DNA of 6,246 bases from assembly GCA_028678715.1 (NCBI GenBank), contig JAJRCY010000056.1, positions 1 through 6,246 on the forward strand, written 5' to 3'. Source of the stretch: Methanomicrobiales archaeon. GTDB lineage: Archaea > Halobacteriota > Methanomicrobia > Methanomicrobiales > JACTUA01. Shown piece after piece: positions 5,659 through 6,246 of the stretch (its first letter is position 1; the number at the start of each line of letters is the position of its first letter). The notes below the pieces were generated by a model. That model ran no database searches, had not been told where the DNA came from, and saw only the letters and a program-made list of their open reading frames with translations. Position numbers and translations under genes: made by a program.

Positions 5659-6246
5659 ATGCACACCCCCATCCGTGCTGTCACGCCCGCGTCCGCGAAT
5701 GCCGAGGTCATCGGCTGGGTCCACGAGCTCCGGGATCTGGGGGGCCTCACCTTCCTGCTGATCCGGGATCGGACCGGGATCCTCCAGGTGACAGTGAACC
5801 GGAAGAAAGCGCCGGCAGGGGTGCTAGCGGCTCTCTCGACGGTGAGCCGGGAGTCGGTGGTCCGGGTGCGGGGGCCGGTGAAGGCCATCGACAAGGCGCC
5901 CGGGGGACGGGAGATCACGCCGGAGGTGCTGGAGCTCGTCAGCCCCTGTGCCACTCCCCTCCCCCTGGACGTGGTGGAGAAGGTGCCGGCTGAGCTGGAC
6001 ACACGCCTCGACGCCCGGTTCCTGGACATGCGCCGGCCCCGGGTCACGGCAGTCTTTCTCATCCGTTCTGTGGTGCTGCAGGCGGTCTCCGAATTCCTCT
6101 GGGAACGGGACTTTGTGCAGATCACGACCCCGAAGCTGGTGGCGGCGGCCACCGAGGGCGGGACCGAGCTCTTCCCGGTGGCGTACTTCGACAAGGAAGC
6201 CTTCCTGAACCAGTCCCCGCAGCTGTACAAGCAGATGATGATGGCG
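5659..6246 (+). CDS. aspS: Aspartyl-tRNA synthetase, archaeal type (3' end outside window)
   Basis: The visible 196 residues are the N-terminal part of AspRS, which attaches aspartate to tRNA. The archaeal enzyme is about 430 residues, so slightly over half is missing, and the frame is open to the last base. The OB-fold anticodon-binding domain covers about residues 14-100 (AEVIGWVHELRDLGG, 15-29). The hinge ELDTRLDARFLDMRRP (112-127), class II motif 1 with Pro158, TEGGTELFPV (165-174) and QSPQLYKQ (185-192) follow as in archaeal enzymes. His22 in GWVH and Pro81 in KAPGG fall where discriminating archaeal AspRS has Trp and Lys. His and Pro are associated with non-discriminating AspRS, which also charges tRNA(Asn). 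That implies transamidation by an Asp/Glu-tRNA amidotransferase elsewhere in the genome. ATG 5659 has GAGAGGG five bases upstream. It is divergent from the fusion gene. Confidence 0.95.
   Translation, partial: MHTPIRAVTPASANAEVIGWVHELRDLGGLTFLLIRDRTGILQVTVNRKKAPAGVLAALSTVSRESVVRVRGPVKAIDKAPGGREITPEVLELVSPCATPLPLDVVEKVPAELDTRLDARFLDMRRPRVTAVFLIRSVVLQAVSEFLWERDFVQITTPKLVAAATEGGTELFPVAYFDKEAFLNQSPQLYKQMMMA

Noticed and set aside
5634..6230. Minus-strand 198-residue frame opposite aspS
   Set aside because: The plus strand encodes clear AspRS motifs to the window end; this frame is Ser/Arg/Thr-rich noise.
1..6246. CRISPR array, tRNA, rRNA or insertion sequence
   Set aside because: No regularly spaced repeats, tRNA-like fold, rRNA sequence, transposase frame or terminal repeats were seen.

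Overview
The window looks archaeal, most likely from a GC-rich methanogen of the Methanomicrobiales. That placement is an inference from gene content: an NreA repair protein with a C-terminal PCNA-binding motif, a UPF0216/DUF61 protein (a family I know only from archaea), an archaeal-type aspartyl-tRNA synthetase, and a chagasin-type inhibitor on a lipoprotein leader. I could run no database search. The GC bias makes nearly every frame look open, so many long antisense frames are artefacts.

Layout, left to right. 1-73 is the flank downstream of nreA. nreA lies on the minus strand (74-1252). It is divergent from a plus-strand pair starting at 1394: a UPF0216 protein and, three bases after its stop, a 53-residue zinc-ribbon protein (1829-1990). 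The 141-bp gap between the divergent genes has an AT-rich core and an 18-bp near-palindrome. A 226-bp gap (1991-2216) carries oligo-T tracts, a conspicuous inverted repeat and a TATA-like box, and leads into a small lipoprotein of the chagasin/I42 cysteine-peptidase-inhibitor family (2217-2618). A 350-bp convergent gap (2619-2968) has no credible gene but holds two perfect GC-rich hairpins. A large minus-strand gene (2969-5548, 859 residues) encodes a multidomain protein: zinc ribbon, PUA-like domain, PAPS-reductase-type PP-loop domain with a CC...CxxC cysteine set, and a class-V aminotransferase/cysteine-desulfurase-fold domain. A 110-bp divergent promoter region separates it from aspS (5659 to the window end, incomplete).

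The most interesting object is the 859-residue fusion. It joins a sulfonucleotide-reductase/thiolation-type domain to a desulfurase-fold domain, which suggests sulfur relay onto a nucleotide or RNA. Yet the desulfurase half has Arg where the pyridoxal-phosphate lysine should be, lacks the catalytic cysteine, and has lost several other cofactor contacts. It therefore looks like a pseudoenzyme module kept in frame for another purpose.

The AspRS carries His22 and Pro81 at the two positions associated with non-discriminating enzymes. This fits an organism that makes Asn-tRNA(Asn) by amidating Asp-tRNA(Asn). Apart from the UPF0216/zinc-ribbon pair, the genes appear to be separate transcription units.
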